This document shows, in pieces, positions 7,876 through 17,612 of a stretch of 64,000 nucleotides of DNA; the first letter of the stretch is position 1, and every line of letters starts with the position of its first letter. The translations under genes and the position numbers were made by a program. This stretch comes from Dyadobacter sp. CY312. Its GTDB lineage: Bacteria; Bacteroidota; Bacteroidia; Cytophagales; Spirosomataceae. The stretch lies in contig NZ_JAJUXG010000001.1 of assembly GCF_021390535.1 (NCBI RefSeq), forward strand, positions 744,001 to 808,000, written 5' to 3'. The notes beneath the pieces were generated by a model that saw only the letters and a list, made by a program, of their open reading frames with translations, did not search any database and had not been told where the DNA came from.

Positions 7876-10800
7876 ATGGATTTAATTCGTTTCGCACTTC
7901 GCAAGCCCATCACCATCATCGTGATAGTAGCGGCCTTGTTTTTCTTTGGGATAAATGCCGTGCGAACCATCAAGGTAGATATTTTCCCAAAACTGGATCT
8001 TCCGGTGATGTACATTGCTCACCCGTTTGGCGGATATACTCCCAATCAAATGGAGACTTTTTTCGGAAAACAGTATGTCAACATTCTTTTGTATGTGAAC
8101 GGTATCAAGACTATTGAAACCAAAAATACACAAGGACTTACCCTGATGAAACTGAGTTTTTATCCGGGCACGAATATGGCACAGGCCTCTGCCGAGCTCA
8201 GCGCATTTACCAACCGTCTTCAGGCGATATTCCCTCCGGGTTCCAATCCGCCGTTCATAATCCGGTTCGACGCCTCTACCCTGCCTGTTGGTCAGTTGGT
8301 ATTGTCCAGTGAAACGCGGTCCAATAATGAGCTGCTTGATCTGGCAAACGTATATGTTCGTTCCTCATTTACCCAGATCCCCGGTTTGGTTTCTGCGCCA
8401 CCTTTTGGGGGAAATCAGCGAACCATTGTAGTGAAGGCGGATCCGGAACTGCTTCGTTCGCACAACATGACAGTGGATCAGTTGGTAGAAGCCATCAGGT
8501 TGAACAACCAGACTGCTCCTTCGGGAAATGTTCGTATCGGCGACAAGAACTATATTACCCCTACCAACACAACCATTCGCACGGTAAAGGATTTTGAAAC
8601 CATACCATTGTTCAAGGGAAATGTTCAGAATCTGTACCTCCGGGATGTGGCCACGGTTGAGGATGCAGCTGATATCACCTCTGGCTACGGACTTGTCAAT
8701 GGCAAGAGATCTGTTTACCTCAGTATTGCCAAAGGTGCGGACGCATCGACCTGGGAAGTGGTTCAGAATTTGAAGAAAGCTTTGCCAAAAATCCAAAGTA
8801 CACTACCCGATGACGTGAAAGTAAGTTACGAATTTGACCAGTCGGTGTATGTAATGAACTCTGTTATGAGTCTGCTTACTGAGGGAGTCATTGGTGCGAT
8901 CCTCACAGGCTTAATGGTTTTACTATTCCTTGGCGACGCAAGAGGCGCACTTATTGTGATCCTGACCATACCTACTTCAATCATTGCGGGTGTTTTGTTT
9001 TTAAATCTTTTCGGGCAAACCATCAACATCATGACCCTAAGCGGACTTGCTTTGGCGATTGGTATCCTGGTAGATGAAAGTACGGTTACCATTGAGAACA
9101 TACATCAACATTTCGATATGGGGAAACCCAAGGCGCTGGCTATTTGGGATGCCTGTCAGGAAATTGCTTTTCCTAAACTGCTTATTCTATTCTGTATTCT
9201 GGCCGTTTTTGCCCCTGCTTTCACAATGGGCGGCATTCCGGGTTCTTTGTTTCTTCCGCTCGCGTTAGCCATTGGTTTCAGTATGATCGTTTCCTATTTC
9301 CTGGCGCAAACTTTTGTACCGGTAATGGCCAACTGGATCATGAAAGTAAAACATCATAAAAAATCTGATGGTACAGAAATGACTGATGCCGAAGAGTTTG
9401 TAGCTGCCGGAATTGGAAGAAACAGTGCTGAGCAAAAGCAACATCTGGCAGAAAAAGCCGATTTAGATAGCAACGGCAAAATCAGTTTTTTTGAAAGATT
9501 GAGAACACGATTTATACGTTTCATCAACCGTATGATGCCGTATCGCAAACCCATTGTAATTGGTTATCTGGTTGTTACCACAGCGATAGCTGGTCTTTTG
9601 GTGACCAATATCGGGAAAGACGTGTTGCCAAAGGTAAACGGCGGACAATTTCAGGTAAGACTTCGTGCATCAGAAGGTACCCGAATTGAGCGAACCGAGC
9701 AGAAAACGCTCAAAACCATTGACATTATTAATGAGCTTGTAGGTAAAGAAAATGTGGCTGTTACTTCGGCGTATGTCGGACAACATCCGGGATTATTTTC
9801 AATCAGTCCTATTTATTTATGGATGGCTGGCCCTCAGGAAGCAGTGGTTCAGGTAGCCTTCAAAGAGGGCTTTCATACTGACCTTGATGAATTGAAGGAA
9901 AAGATAAGAAAACGGGTAAGTGAAACCGTTCCGGATCTTAAACTTTCATTCGAACCCATTGAACTGACAGACAAGATATTAAGCCAGGGCTCACCTACGC
10001 CTATTGAGGTAAGAATGTCGGGGAGAAACAAGCAGCTCAATGAAGAATATGCAAGGAAGATTATTGCCAAACTTAAAGAAATCTCCTACCTGCGTGACGT
10101 CCAGTTGGGGCAGTCGAACAAATATCCATCCATAAATATTGAAGTGGATCGGATTCGTGCGGCGCAGTTGGGCGTGGACATGACCGATATTTCGCGATCA
10201 CTCACAGCATCCACATCTTCTTCCAGGTATACTGATAAAAATATATGGGTAGATGAAAAAGGTGGATTTAGTTATGCGGTACAGGTCCAGATACCGGAGA
10301 ACAAAATGCTGAGTATTAATGATATCGGAGAAATTCCCCTACTCAGAAACTCCACCCGGCCTATTTTACATGACGTTGCCACAATTACGCCTGATTCCAC
10401 ATATGGAGAAAATGATAACCTTGGCGCACTTCCAATCTTGTCTGTAACTGCGAACCTCAACGACAAGGATCTTGGTGTGGCGAAAGCAGATGTACAGTCG
10501 GCCATTGCTTCACTTGGAGAACTTCCCCGCGGATTAAGCGTAGAACTCATCGGTCTTAGTCAAACTTTGACGGATACACTCGATAGTTTGCAGAACGGTC
10601 TTATCGTAGCAATTGTAGTGATATTCCTGATGCTTGCTGCTAATTTTCAGTCATTTAAAGTTTCAGCAGTTGTACTTGCAACTGTTCCGGTTGTAATTTT
10701 AGGTTCTTTGGCACTGCTTATGATTACAGGTTCAACACTCAACCTGCAATCCTATATGGGAATCATCATGTCCGTGGGTGTGTCCATTTCTAACGCAGTG

Positions 10801-11136
10801 CTGCTGGTAACCAATGCGGAAGAATTGCGAAAGTATAACGGGGATGCCATAGCGTCGGCGAAAGAGTCAGCCTCCTTGCGTTTAAGGCCAATTCTTATGA
10901 CAGCCGTCGCCATGGTAATGGGTATGATCCCGATGGCAAGCGGATTGGGCGAAGCCGGTGATCAATCCTCGCCTTTGGGTCGTGCAGTAGTTGGAGGACT
11001 AATTGCTTCCACATTTGCGGCCTTGTTCATCCTACCGCTTGCATTTGCATGGGCGCAAGGCAAAGCTTCCACACAAAGCGTATCGCTGGATCCGGAGGAT
11101 AAAGAAAGCAAATTTTACGTTCCTGTAAATCAGTAA
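7876..11136 (+). CDS. RND efflux permease with EF-hand-like cytoplasmic loop
   Basis: Inner-membrane proton-driven pump of the RND superfamily (AcrB/HAE-like), 1086 aa, working with the TolC and adaptor proteins on either side. The N terminus (RFALRKPITIIVIV) and the conserved region DIFPKLDLPV are typical, as are two sets of membrane helices around residues 330-490 and 900-1060 and the block ALAIGILVDESTVTIENI in the fourth helix. The loop joining the two halves contains DLDSNGKISFFE at residues 529-540. This fits the canonical 12-residue calcium EF-hand loop (D-x-D-x-N-G-x-I-x-x-x-E) and is unusual for AcrB-type pumps. The substrate cannot be predicted; a drug, bile-like or lipid substrate is more likely than metal. 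Confidence 0.94.
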   Translation: MDLIRFALRKPITIIVIVAALFFFGINAVRTIKVDIFPKLDLPVMYIAHPFGGYTPNQMETFFGKQYVNILLYVNGIKTIETKNTQGLTLMKLSFYPGTNMAQASAELSAFTNRLQAIFPPGSNPPFIIRFDASTLPVGQLVLSSETRSNNELLDLANVYVRSSFTQIPGLVSAPPFGGNQRTIVVKADPELLRSHNMTVDQLVEAIRLNNQTAPSGNVRIGDKNYITPTNTTIRTVKDFETIPLFKGNVQNLYLRDVATVEDAADITSGYGLVNGKRSVYLSIAKGADASTWEVVQNLKKALPKIQSTLPDDVKVSYEFDQSVYVMNSVMSLLTEGVIGAILTGLMVLLFLGDARGALIVILTIPTSIIAGVLFLNLFGQTINIMTLSGLALAIGILVDESTVTIENIHQHFDMGKPKALAIWDACQEIAFPKLLILFCILAVFAPAFTMGGIPGSLFLPLALAIGFSMIVSYFLAQTFVPVMANWIMKVKHHKKSDGTEMTDAEEFVAAGIGRNSAEQKQHLAEKADLDSNGKISFFERLRTRFIRFINRMMPYRKPIVIGYLVVTTAIAGLLVTNIGKDVLPKVNGGQFQVRLRASEGTRIERTEQKTLKTIDIINELVGKENVAVTSAYVGQHPGLFSISPIYLWMAGPQEAVVQVAFKEGFHTDLDELKEKIRKRVSETVPDLKLSFEPIELTDKILSQGSPTPIEVRMSGRNKQLNEEYARKIIAKLKEISYLRDVQLGQSNKYPSINIEVDRIRAAQLGVDMTDISRSLTASTSSSRYTDKNIWVDEKGGFSYAVQVQIPENKMLSINDIGEIPLLRNSTRPILHDVATITPDSTYGENDNLGALPILSVTANLNDKDLGVAKADVQSAIASLGELPRGLSVELIGLSQTLTDTLDSLQNGLIVAIVVIFLMLAANFQSFKVSAVVLATVPVVILGSLALLMITGSTLNLQSYMGIIMSVGVSISNAVLLVTNAEELRKYNGDAIASAKESASLRLRPILMTAVAMVMGMIPMASGLGEAGDQSSPLGRAVVGGLIASTFAALFILPLAFAWAQGKASTQSVSLDPEDKESKFYVPVNQ

Positions 11137-11163
11137 AATATCAAACTGCCTAAACTTATTATA

Positions 11164-12294
11164 ATGAAGTACGCATCAAAACTAACATCTGCTTTTCTAC
11201 TTGCAACTTGCATGATCAGCTTGCAAAACTGTGGTAAAAGTGAAGCAAAAAAGGAAGAAGAAATAGCAAGTAAAGAGCCTGCAAAGGAAGTTGTTACTGA
11301 GGGTTTTGTACTTCAAAAGGGCACACTTTCATCAAATCTCCAGATACCAGGAGAATTAATTGCTTTTCAGCAGGTGGATCTTTATGCGAAAGTGAGCAGT
11401 TTTGTAAAAAAGCTACATGTAGATGTAGGCACGGAAGTGCGGCAAGGACAACTGCTCGCTACCATGGAAGCTCCTGAACTTTCAGCTCAATATGCCAGCA
11501 GTACTTCCCGCCTAAAATCCCAGGAAGCTATCTACCTCGCCAGTAAGGCAAGTTATGACAGACTTTTGGAAACCAGTAAGACGCCGGGTACCGTCTCGCA
11601 AAATGACCTTGATCTGGCCCTTGCCAAACAAAATTCAGATCTGGCTCAGTTGGAAGCCGCGCGCTCGGTGAGCAAGGAAGTGAGCGATACCCGCAACTAT
11701 CTGGAAATAAGGGCGCCATTCAATGGTGTAATCAGTGCAAGAAATGTGAGTGCAGGAGCTTTCGTCGGGCCATCAGGAAAAGGCTCTGAATTTCCTTTAT
11801 TCACACTTGTAGAGCAGCGAAAGCTCAGACTTGTGGTGAGTGTGCCTGAGGCTTACAATAGCTATCTCACTCCTGATAGCAAGGTAAATTTCAAGGTGAA
11901 AGCATTGCCTAATGTTAACTTTCCTGCAAAGGTATCACGTATGGCAGGAGCACTGGATACACGCCTGAGGTCGCAACGCGTGGAAATGGATGTGATTAAT
12001 AACGATAAAAAGTTGCTGCCGGGAATGATTGCCGAAGTTTCTATCCCGCTAAGTCGTGGGACGGATTCGTTCATAGTCCCCAAAACAGCCGTGTTGAATT
12101 CTGCGGAAGGTACTTATCTGATTAAAGTAGAAGGAAACAAAACGGTTTGGATCCCTGTTAAATCGGGAGCAAGCGCGGACAACAAAACAGAAATTTTTGG
12201 AGATGTAAAGGTTGGAGATGTGTTCCTTAAAACCGTTACAGAAGAAGTCAGGAATAACTCGGAAGTTAAGAATCTGAAAACCGTTGCACTTTAA
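11164..12294 (+). CDS. RND efflux periplasmic adaptor (membrane fusion protein)
   Basis: Periplasmic adaptor bridging the RND permease and the TolC channel, 376 aa. The N terminus is a lipoprotein-like signal with Cys23 in ISLQNCGK; the Asn before the Cys is unusual but tolerated in Bacteroidota. The lipoyl/biotinyl-like hybrid motif appears around VSSFVKKLHVDVGTEVRQGQLL. A helical hairpin follows (residues about 110-175), then the second lipoyl half IRAPFNGVISARNVSAGAFV. The C-terminal beta-barrel and membrane-proximal domain include LLPGMIAEVSIPL. It is the last gene of the cluster, whereas most RND operons put the adaptor first. Confidence 0.93.
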   Translation: MKYASKLTSAFLLATCMISLQNCGKSEAKKEEEIASKEPAKEVVTEGFVLQKGTLSSNLQIPGELIAFQQVDLYAKVSSFVKKLHVDVGTEVRQGQLLATMEAPELSAQYASSTSRLKSQEAIYLASKASYDRLLETSKTPGTVSQNDLDLALAKQNSDLAQLEAARSVSKEVSDTRNYLEIRAPFNGVISARNVSAGAFVGPSGKGSEFPLFTLVEQRKLRLVVSVPEAYNSYLTPDSKVNFKVKALPNVNFPAKVSRMAGALDTRLRSQRVEMDVINNDKKLLPGMIAEVSIPLSRGTDSFIVPKTAVLNSAEGTYLIKVEGNKTVWIPVKSGASADNKTEIFGDVKVGDVFLKTVTEEVRNNSEVKNLKTVAL

Positions 12295-12309
12295 ACTCTT
12301 TTGCGATAA

Positions 12310-12936
12310 TCAATACAAAGAGTTCTTAGCAGGATTCAGAACAATGCGAAGCTTGAAACCGGCGAGATCTGTCTTAACTTCCCGGCAAAGCCCGTTTTTA
12401 TAGGTATACACACCCTGCTTACCATCGGGCAGGGAAACACTGTAATTTCCATCCGAAACCTTCTTAACGTTACACATTTGCCCGTATCTCTCGGAGTAAA
12501 CCTCAGTAATATTAATCGGCTCTTTGTAATATAGACTCGTCACCGTATTTAGGATTGGCTCATTAAACTCTTTGGAAGGCTTCTTTTCCCCATCTTCGCC
12601 AGAAAATGAAACGGTGTAATTAGAAGTCTTTGCAACGTTTTTAGTATGCGTCTTTTCTTTCACATCCCCGTTTACCTCATGGGCAGAAACAGCAGTCATT
12701 AATTTCCCCTGGACAAAACTTGCCTGTGTAGAAAACTTCCCCGAATAAAACAAAATTTTAAAATCCGACTCAATCCTCTGAATTTCTGTATCTGTATCTG
12801 ATTGGCTATCAAATACCTTAAGAGAACCAATCGTACGCCCCGCCACAATAACATCGTAAATGTTATTCTGTGCATTTGCACCAAAAGATGAAAGCAGTAT
12901 CATTGAGAGCAACAGCCCAAAGTTGAAGGATTTCAT
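12310..12936 (-). CDS. Exported protein of unknown function (DUF6134-like)
   Basis: About 208 aa from the preferred ATG at 12936. An upstream in-frame ATG at 12969 would put eleven residues before an otherwise ideal signal peptide (MKSFNFGLLLSMILLSS...GANAQ). The mature protein begins NNIYDVIVAGRTIGSLKV and appears to be an all-beta domain with regularly spaced short strands. It resembles Bacteroidota periplasmic proteins annotated as DUF6134; that assignment is from memory and tentative. No catalytic motif is visible. It converges on the adaptor gene with only about 15 bases between stops. Confidence 0.72.
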   Translation of the reverse strand: MKSFNFGLLLSMILLSSFGANAQNNIYDVIVAGRTIGSLKVFDSQSDTDTEIQRIESDFKILFYSGKFSTQASFVQGKLMTAVSAHEVNGDVKEKTHTKNVAKTSNYTVSFSGEDGEKKPSKEFNEPILNTVTSLYYKEPINITEVYSERYGQMCNVKKVSDGNYSVSLPDGKQGVYTYKNGLCREVKTDLAGFKLRIVLNPAKNSLY

Positions 12937-13126
12937 TAACGCACAGTTTAATCTAAATAATGGGATCATTATAACATCCCTACAATTTCTGTTCCCAAGG
13001 GTTCAGAAATCGTAAATTATCTCAATTCCCAGGACCGATAAGCATTTTCAATTCTCAATTTACTTTAAATATTGCTTCGAATAAAATGACTGTAATTAAA
13101 CTCATCATTCTCCTGATGTTGATTAC

Positions 13127-13163
13127 AAAAAAAGCCTGCCCCGGTGCGTCCGGAACAGGCTTT
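13127..13163 (-). terminator. Terminator for the downstream-reading minus-strand gene
   Basis: Stem AAAGCCTG (13131-13138) pairs with CAGGCTTT (13156-13163). Read on the minus strand it is followed by a T run. It ends the beta-barrel gene that finishes at 13225. Confidence 0.75.
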
Positions 13164-13224
13164 AAACGAGCAGTGCTTTGCAATAGCATACTGGCTTGTA
13201 ATCAGTATATTAAGAACCAACAAA

Positions 13225-13854
13225 TCAGAAAAAACCAAATTTCACAGTAAGGTTGTAAGACATATTGCTAAGATCAGAATCCGATAATCCATTGCTGTTA
13301 CTTCCAAATGCCCGTCTGTAAGAAACTCCCGGACTGAAACGCATCCACTTCAATAAGTTAAACTCCACCTGAACGCCGGGCTCCATCAGGAAGAAGAAGT
13401 TGGGATCCTCTTCGTAATCATCAAAATCCCAGTCGTCAAAATCCCTCCTGTCGTACTGCATTGTAAACCCGCTGCCTGTCAACAAATTTACTGCCAGATG
13501 GACCTTCCTGGTAGATGCAACCACATATTCGGTCATTAAACCGAACTGTCCATATTGATAGGTCATTTTATCGCCAGGAAAATTGCTGAATGAAGACGGA
13601 ACCGGAATGTAGTTGGTTGTCGCTGCTGCCCCCACACCAAGCATCAATTTCCTATTGATAAACCAGCCGCCATAAATTCCGGGCATGTTTGCAAACTCGC
13701 CATTTATAGAAGTGAATTTGTTTGATAGCGCAACGTATCCGCCAGAACGCTGAATTGGAGATTTCCTGAAGATGGTTTCATTCTCCTGGGCATGTACAAC
13801 ACCTGAAAATAGCACCAGCCAAGTCAGTGTAAGTTTTGTAAATCGATTTTTCAT
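13225..13854 (-). CDS. Probable outer membrane beta-barrel protein
   Basis: 209-aa exported protein with a signal peptide over residues 1-22 (FSGVVHAQE). The mature part alternates aromatic and small residues typical of transmembrane beta strands, and it ends in a strand with terminal phenylalanine (LTVKFGFF), the usual BAM recognition end. An acidic loop DFDDWDFDDYEEDPN at about residues 130-144 is conspicuous and would lie outside the barrel, possibly binding cations (inference). No family name can be given. It is monocistronic with its own terminator. Confidence 0.75.
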   Translation of the reverse strand: MKNRFTKLTLTWLVLFSGVVHAQENETIFRKSPIQRSGGYVALSNKFTSINGEFANMPGIYGGWFINRKLMLGVGAAATTNYIPVPSSFSNFPGDKMTYQYGQFGLMTEYVVASTRKVHLAVNLLTGSGFTMQYDRRDFDDWDFDDYEEDPNFFFLMEPGVQVEFNLLKWMRFSPGVSYRRAFGSNSNGLSDSDLSNMSYNLTVKFGFF

Positions 13855-14277
13855 GATTTCTGAGTTGTTTCCTTTCAGACAATTCAGAAAAAATGAACCC
13901 CTATGCGACCCATCAAAATTCTTGAAGCTCCACTCCTTTCTGCAATCAAAACCAATACACCAAATAGGATCAACTTAAGCCAAAAAAAGGTAGTATTTGA
14001 TAGCCTGTTTCCTTACATAATCAGTAGTTGTGATCTTATTTATTTACAAAAATTAAAATTCTTGAAAATATACAACAAGTACTTTCTAATATTATTAAAA
14101 AAGTACAATTTAAATGAATCTATATGGTTGAGTATATGTTAATTTTGCAGCTGGAAGTTCTTCAATCAACCTTATGGGAGCTAACGACACAGCCTGACAC
14201 GAAAAGAATCTAAAAAAAATTATATATCAATATCTGATTTTAACACCGGAAGTACAAGACGGTAAAATTTCACTCCT
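13855..14277. other. Intergenic region between the beta-barrel and MFS genes
   Basis: About 420 AT-rich bases between divergent genes. The only promoter-like site I see is TAATTTTG at 14140-14147 (+), matching TAnnTTTG without a good -33 element. It would leave a leader of about 125 bases before the MFS gene. Short open frames here have no supporting features. Confidence 0.35.
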
Positions 14278-15441
14278 ATGAATTATTCAATATTTGCTCC
14301 ATCAGATTCCAGAAAATACCTGCGTATTGCCGTTGCAGCTTTTTTCTTTGTGCAGGGCCTGAGCTTTGCTGCCTGGGCAAGCCGAATCCCTGATATTAAA
14401 AACATGCTTCACCTTACAGAGGGTGGACTAGGTACTGTTCTATTGGCGCTGCCTTTGGGATTAATGGCAAGTTTGCCCATTTCCGGATGGATGGTTACGC
14501 ATTACGGCAGTAAAAAAATGGTGCTGATTGGTGCCATACTTTACTCAACTACGCTGGCGTTCATTGGTTTTGTTACCCGTACAGAGCAATTGGTTATAGT
14601 ACTTTTTGCTTTCGGTCTATGGGGAAACCTGACCAATATTGCCATCAACACACAGGCAGTAGCTGTTGAGCAAGTTTACGGCAAATCTATCATGGCTTCC
14701 TTTCACGGCTTATGGAGCCTTGCTGGTTTTATTAGCGCAGTGATTGGCTATCTGTTTATTTCGGTGAACATACCACCGCAAATACATTTCATTGTGATTG
14801 CAGTAATCGCATTTGGAATCATATTTACTGCTTACAAACACACCATGTCGGATAGCGAAAAGCAACAAGGTGAAGCTCAGCCGATGTTTGTAAAGCCAGA
14901 CAAAGATTTGCTTATAATCGGTTTGATTGGATTTTGTGCTATGGTTTGTGAAGGAGCGATGTTCGATTGGAGCGGGGTTTATTTCCAGGAAGCTGTACAT
15001 GTAGATGAATCAATGAAAATGCTAGGTTACGTTGCTTTTATGGGAACCATGACAGGCGGACGTTTTGCAGGAGATTACCTGGCTAACCGCATCGGAAGAA
15101 AGAAGATGCTTCAAATAAGTGGTCTACTCATGGGAACAGGATTGGCAATTGCAGTGATCTTCCCATTTCTGATCACAGCTACTATCGGGTTTTTACTGGT
15201 TGGTTTTGGAGTTTCATCAGTCGTTCCCTTGGTATATAGTGCAGCAGGAAGATCAACCACCATGTCGGCAGGAATGGCACTTGCAGCGGTTTCATCCATC
15301 AGCTTCATCGGATTCCTTATCGGACCTCCGTTGATTGGTATTGTAGCTCAATTCGCCGATCTGCGCTGGTCATTTGCAATTGTCGCTTTGCTTGCGTCAC
15401 TCACAGCAATACTCTCTTCAAAAGCGAAGTTGATTCAATAA
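14278..15441 (+). CDS. MFS transporter (YbjJ-like)
   Basis: Major facilitator superfamily carrier, 387 aa with about 12 hydrophobic helices. The first helix and following loop (FAAWASRIPDIKNML) and the helix 2-3 loop (VTHYGSKKMV) are like the YbjJ/fucose-permease-like branch. The second-half equivalent is LANRIGRKKML. The substrate is unknown; this branch is often annotated only as inner membrane transporter. It is a single gene followed by a very strong terminator. Confidence 0.9.
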   Translation: MNYSIFAPSDSRKYLRIAVAAFFFVQGLSFAAWASRIPDIKNMLHLTEGGLGTVLLALPLGLMASLPISGWMVTHYGSKKMVLIGAILYSTTLAFIGFVTRTEQLVIVLFAFGLWGNLTNIAINTQAVAVEQVYGKSIMASFHGLWSLAGFISAVIGYLFISVNIPPQIHFIVIAVIAFGIIFTAYKHTMSDSEKQQGEAQPMFVKPDKDLLIIGLIGFCAMVCEGAMFDWSGVYFQEAVHVDESMKMLGYVAFMGTMTGGRFAGDYLANRIGRKKMLQISGLLMGTGLAIAVIFPFLITATIGFLLVGFGVSSVVPLVYSAAGRSTTMSAGMALAAVSSISFIGFLIGPPLIGIVAQFADLRWSFAIVALLASLTAILSSKAKLIQ

Positions 15442-15450
15442 TAATATCAA

Positions 15451-15492
15451 CAAAAAACGGGCGTCAGCAACTTTGCTGACGCCCGTTTTTTG
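15451..15492 (+). terminator. Strong bidirectional terminator
   Basis: An 18-base perfect stem (15452-15469 with 15474-15491) and a 4-base loop, flanked by A run and T run. It can end the MFS gene on the plus strand and the isomerase gene on the minus strand. Confidence 0.92.
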
Positions 15493-15598
15493 TTCCTGAT
15501 TTCAATATATGTGGGATTTGACTGCTTATTGCAGTGTTATAATTACTTAACACTGTTAAATTTTATTCATAAGTAACTGAATTTTAGCCTTTTAAAAA

Positions 15599-16519
15599 TT
15601 AACCTAAAAACTGCTTTAAATAATTACGGCTTGTGAGTATTGCAGTTGTAACATCGTCTACGTTGCCTTCATACGCCTTGTCTTCTACCTCGATCACCAC
15701 AGGACCGCGGTAACGAACGTCCGTTAACGCTGCGAAAAAGCCACGCCAGTTCACATCTCCAAGCCCAGGCAACTTGGGCGAATGATATTCTAACGGATTA
15801 GCCATGATCCCTACCCTGTCCAGTTTGTCTCTATACAATTTGGCATCCTTTAAGTGAATGTGATGCAGTCTATCCTTGTATGCATAAATTGGCTTTATCT
15901 CGTCCATCATTTGCCATATCATGTGCGAGGGATCATAATTCAGGCCGAATACAGGATTTGGGATAATTTCAAACATTCTGTCCCACACGGCCGGGCTTAT
16001 CGCCAGGTTTTTTCCTCCCGGCCATTCATCATCTGTAAAGAACATCGGGCAATTCTCTATTGCCAGTTTAATGTTATTTTCCTCTGCAACCTTTACAATT
16101 GCCGGCCAGACATCTGCAAACTGCACCAGATTTTCCTTTATACTCTTTGCAGGATTTCTTCCTATAAAGGTCGTTATCACAGGAATACCGAGTTTGGCCG
16201 CCCCGCGAATAACCTCTTTTATATGCTCAATGTAAAATTCGGAACGGTTTGGATCGGGATCCAACGGATTTGGATAATAGCCTAGTGCTGAGATAGAAAT
16301 CTGAGCCTCTTTAAGTGTATACTTAATCTCTGCTACTTTTTTATCAGTCAAACTAAGCACGTCTACATGTGTGACACCCGCATAGCGACGGCTATCGGTA
16401 TTGTCTGCCGGCCAGCACATCATTTCTACACACGAAAAACCATGATTTCCTGCAAAACGGACTACGTGCTCAAAGCTGAAATCTGCAAGAATGGCACTAT
16501 TAAAACCTAATTTTAACAT
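15599..16519 (-). CDS. Sugar phosphate isomerase/epimerase-like TIM-barrel protein
   Basis: Xylose isomerase-like TIM barrel (AP endonuclease 2 superfamily), 306 aa, no signal peptide, so cytosolic. Metal-ligand candidates are the glutamate in LAIENCPM, the aspartate and histidine in NYDPSHMIW, the histidine pair in HHIHLKDAK and the terminal glutamate in VVIEVED. This is the set expected for a divalent-metal isomerase or epimerase. The substrate is unknown; such proteins in Bacteroidota often act on inositol or keto-sugars. It is transcribed away from the coiled-coil operon. Confidence 0.85.
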   Translation of the reverse strand: MLKLGFNSAILADFSFEHVVRFAGNHGFSCVEMMCWPADNTDSRRYAGVTHVDVLSLTDKKVAEIKYTLKEAQISISALGYYPNPLDPDPNRSEFYIEHIKEVIRGAAKLGIPVITTFIGRNPAKSIKENLVQFADVWPAIVKVAEENNIKLAIENCPMFFTDDEWPGGKNLAISPAVWDRMFEIIPNPVFGLNYDPSHMIWQMMDEIKPIYAYKDRLHHIHLKDAKLYRDKLDRVGIMANPLEYHSPKLPGLGDVNWRGFFAALTDVRYRGPVVIEVEDKAYEGNVDDVTTAILTSRNYLKQFLG

Positions 16520-16641
16520 AAGTATAGGAACAAATGAATACTAATTACTAAATCTCGTGAAGATCTTGACTACTCATATAAAGTTCAGCCTCCTGATTAA
16601 TTTACCCGTCCGCAAGGTCGGTAACAATTCTGAAATGAATC

Positions 16642-16655
16642 ATGACACATGTCAT
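16642..16655. promoter_or_regulatory. Palindromic site in the divergent intergenic region
   Basis: ATGACA-CA-TGTCAT is a perfect 6-base inverted repeat lying downstream of the proposed minus-strand promoter of the isomerase gene. It could be an operator; I have no evidence for the protein that binds it. Confidence 0.3.
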
Positions 16656-16686
16656 CCAATGACAATATCGGCTTTTTAAATTTTCG

Positions 16687-16694
16687 CAAAAGTA
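16687..16694 (-). promoter_or_regulatory. Candidate -7 element for the isomerase gene
   Basis: Minus strand TACTTTTG matches TAnnTTTG, with a T-rich TTTTTC about 21 bases upstream. The leader would be about 160 bases. The rest of the 16520-16847 gap holds no other feature I can support. Confidence 0.4.
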
Positions 16695-16847
16695 ACAATT
16701 AGGAACGGTCTGCCGAAAAACTCATCCAAGTCTACGACATTCCATCATTGCAGGCTGCCACCTGTAACTAACCCACATCATTAAATCCTTTGGAATTTAG
16801 TAATATTGAGATAAGATATTGATGAATCTAAACACTTATTACTGACT

Positions 16848-17525
16848 ATGGCAGATTCTGAACAAGGTATTGGACGAAAGATCCTTAGCTTTTTTATCAA
16901 GGAAAACGATGAGCAAGAGCAAACTGCGATAACGCCCCCTGCAAACAAAGAAGTTCCGCAGCCCGCTCCATCTCCTACTGTATCTAATTTAGCAGGTACA
17001 GCCCAGGTAGATCGCAAGTTTGTGGATCATTTTGTTGATCTTCTCGAAAAAGCCAATCTCCCCGGACCGGATTATTTCGAATACAAGCAGGCACTCAAGA
17101 GCATGGAGGGTCTCGGACTCTCCGAAGATAAGCTTTTCCAGGCAGCATGGGCTAGTTTCAAGGCAATGGGAGGCGTTAAAGACACCGCCATACTGACCAC
17201 CTCTGCCGGGCAATATCTGGGCATTTTAGATAAGGATCGGGCAGCATTTTTAAAGGATGTAGAAAAAGCAATCAACGATCGTGTAGGGGCTTTGCAGCAA
17301 GAGCATAAAAAACTGGAAGACAGCAACACCTCTATCACACAACAGATGGCCGACCTTCAGAAAAAAATGGAGGAAAATAAAAACAGGCTTGGACAGATTT
17401 CCGGTGAGATCACCGAGCAAAGTTCTAAAATAAATCTTAACAAAGACAGCTTTGAGCTCACTTACAAAAGTTTCGTTGAACAAATTAAATCAGACCTCGA
17501 ACAGATCAATAAGTATCTTAAGTAG
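16848..17525 (+). CDS. Coiled-coil protein of unknown function, first gene of the Ppx-like cluster
   Basis: I do not recognise this 225-aa protein by name. It has no signal peptide or membrane segment, so it should be cytosolic. Layout: a short N terminus, a proline-rich linker (residues 29-45), a compact helical domain (54-130) containing LEKANLPGPDYFEYKQAL and LTTSAGQYLGILDKD, then a long coiled coil (about 135-195) with heptad-like spacing. The short C-terminal helix ends in lysine. It opens a co-directional set of four genes spaced 61-94 bases apart. An adaptor or scaffold role in a membrane complex is an inference from the coiled coil and the neighbours. Confidence 0.78.
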   Translation: MADSEQGIGRKILSFFIKENDEQEQTAITPPANKEVPQPAPSPTVSNLAGTAQVDRKFVDHFVDLLEKANLPGPDYFEYKQALKSMEGLGLSEDKLFQAAWASFKAMGGVKDTAILTTSAGQYLGILDKDRAAFLKDVEKAINDRVGALQQEHKKLEDSNTSITQQMADLQKKMEENKNRLGQISGEITEQSSKINLNKDSFELTYKSFVEQIKSDLEQINKYLK

Positions 17526-17612
17526 CGTCAAAAACCACAATTCACAAAGCTAAACTATTGTTAATTAAGCGATTAACTGTTAACAAATTTTAAAATATAA
17601 ATAAACTCAACT

